In this document: piece after piece, positions 6,766 to 7,079 of the stretch
Position numbering within the stretch: position 1 is the first letter of the stretch
How the letters are laid out: each line of letters starts with the position of its first letter
The notes under the pieces: generated by a model
Database searches by the model: none
Told to the model about the DNA's origin: nothing
The model's input: only the letters and a program-made list of their open reading frames with translations
Assembly (NCBI GenBank): GCA_003445095.1
Contig: DLVS01000748.1
Span: 1 to 7,079, forward strand
Direction of reading: 5' to 3'
Length of the DNA: 7,079 bases
Origin: Verrucomicrobiales bacterium
Lineage (GTDB): Bacteria; Verrucomicrobiota; Verrucomicrobiia; Limisphaerales; UBA9464
Made by a program: the position numbers and the translations under genes

Positions 6766-7079
6766 ATGGGGAAAACAGATCTCCAACAACTACGCACACA
6801 ACTCGCAAAGCACGGCTGGGCGACTGCCAACTGCGTCAGCACAAGTCGAGACATGCTCGACCTAGCGGCTGCGCTCGGGCAGCCAACACCTTCACCGACA
6901 GGTGAACTCATCAAAGTGCTTCTACCAACCCCTGCCTGCGAAGCGCCTTGCGGCACTCTGAGCTCCATTTGGGGAACTGATTGTTTCCCCCTGCACACAG
7001 ATACGGCTTTCTGGCCAGTTCCGGCCCGCTTCCTAGTAATGGCAGTGCGAGGGGACACTCGACGTCCGACTGAGCTGCT
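6766..7079 (+). CDS. TauD/clavaminate-synthase-like Fe(II)/2-oxoglutarate dioxygenase, partial
   Basis: The frame from ATG 6766 stays open for 104 codons plus two bases and leaves the window without a stop, so this is the N-terminal third or so of a longer gene. Residues 74-92 (FPLHTDTAFWPVPARFLVM) are the hallmark of TauD/TfdA and clavaminate-synthase-like oxygenases: H77 and D79 of H-x-D are two of the three iron ligands, and the distal His and the 2-oxoglutarate Arg would lie beyond the edge. RPTELL (100 on) fits the conserved R-P-T-x-L-L/T that follows in this family. Such enzymes hydroxylate or desaturate small molecules, often in natural-product or sulfonate/amino-acid metabolism; the substrate is unknown. 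ATG 6766 is the only start after the in-frame TGA at 6718-6720; the ribosome site is weak (CAGG, 6761-6764). Third-position GC is 56 of 104 codons, lower than in a uvrA sample (29 of 40), suggesting different ancestry. Confidence 0.82.
   Translation, partial: MGKTDLQQLRTQLAKHGWATANCVSTSRDMLDLAAALGQPTPSPTGELIKVLLPTPACEAPCGTLSSIWGTDCFPLHTDTAFWPVPARFLVMAVRGDTRRPTEL

Noticed and set aside
6590..6865. A 91-codon + strand frame starting GTG after uvrA.
   Set aside because: It overlaps the first 100 bases of the dioxygenase gene in another frame, lacks a ribosome site and resembles no family; the dioxygenase frame has a clear motif.
1..7079. CRISPR array, tRNA, rRNA or phage genes.
   Set aside because: No regularly spaced repeats of CRISPR length, no tRNA cloverleaf or rRNA-like sequence, and no phage structural or integrase motifs were seen on either strand.

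Overview
The window reads as GC-rich bacterial chromosome with all recognised genes on the + strand. The best guess for the host is a verrucomicrobial (or related PVC-group) bacterium. This rests on three things: a SpmA-SpmB fusion protein in what looks like a non-sporulating setting, weak or absent Shine-Dalgarno sequences in front of most genes, and two kinds of intergenic repeat (decamers built on ATTCGCG, and short GGACG/CGTCC hairpins) that resemble, from memory, the interspersed repeats of Verrucomicrobia. No marker gene fixes the taxonomy, so this is inference.

Layout. Bases 1-298 are intergenic, with three perfect GC-rich hairpins (1-15, 71-93, 95-111) and an AT-centred palindrome (200-212). 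At 299-853 lies an NAD(P)H-dependent FMN reductase-family flavoprotein. At 873-1028 is a compact element with 35-bp imperfect terminal inverted repeats, each built of three decamers; it has no coding capacity of its own and looks like a MITE or REP-type repeat. It ends 27 bases before the GTG start (1056) of a SpmA-SpmB fusion membrane protein (1056-2369). Bases 2370-2681 are intergenic, with a fourth GC hairpin directly after spmAB and another stem-loop in front of the next gene.

Bases 2682-6529 form a two-gene translationally coupled unit. The first gene encodes a nucleotidyltransferase-fold protein whose catalytic Asp pair appears replaced by Ser, with a likely winged-helix tail. Its stop codon shares one base (TGATG) with the ATG of a 964-residue UvrA-type excinuclease ATPase, which has its own strong GAGGAGG ribosome site. 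The UvrA carries both ABC modules and a normal second zinc finger, but its first zinc finger has C-x2-H in place of the first C-x2-C.

After a 236-base gap with lower GC, a gene begins at 6766 and runs off the right edge without a stop. Its 104 visible codons include an F-P-L-H-T-D-T-A-F-W motif, which marks a TauD/clavaminate-synthase-like Fe(II)/2-oxoglutarate dioxygenase. Its third-position GC is lower than that of uvrA, hinting at a separate origin.

How the genes relate: only the NTase-like gene and uvrA are clearly linked, suggesting a DNA-damage or DNA-structure function with an accessory protein. The flavoprotein, spmAB and the dioxygenase look like independent neighbours separated by repeats. 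The strongest candidate for something undescribed is the inactive-NTase/UvrA pair; the ATTCGCG decamer element is the clearest non-genic structure.
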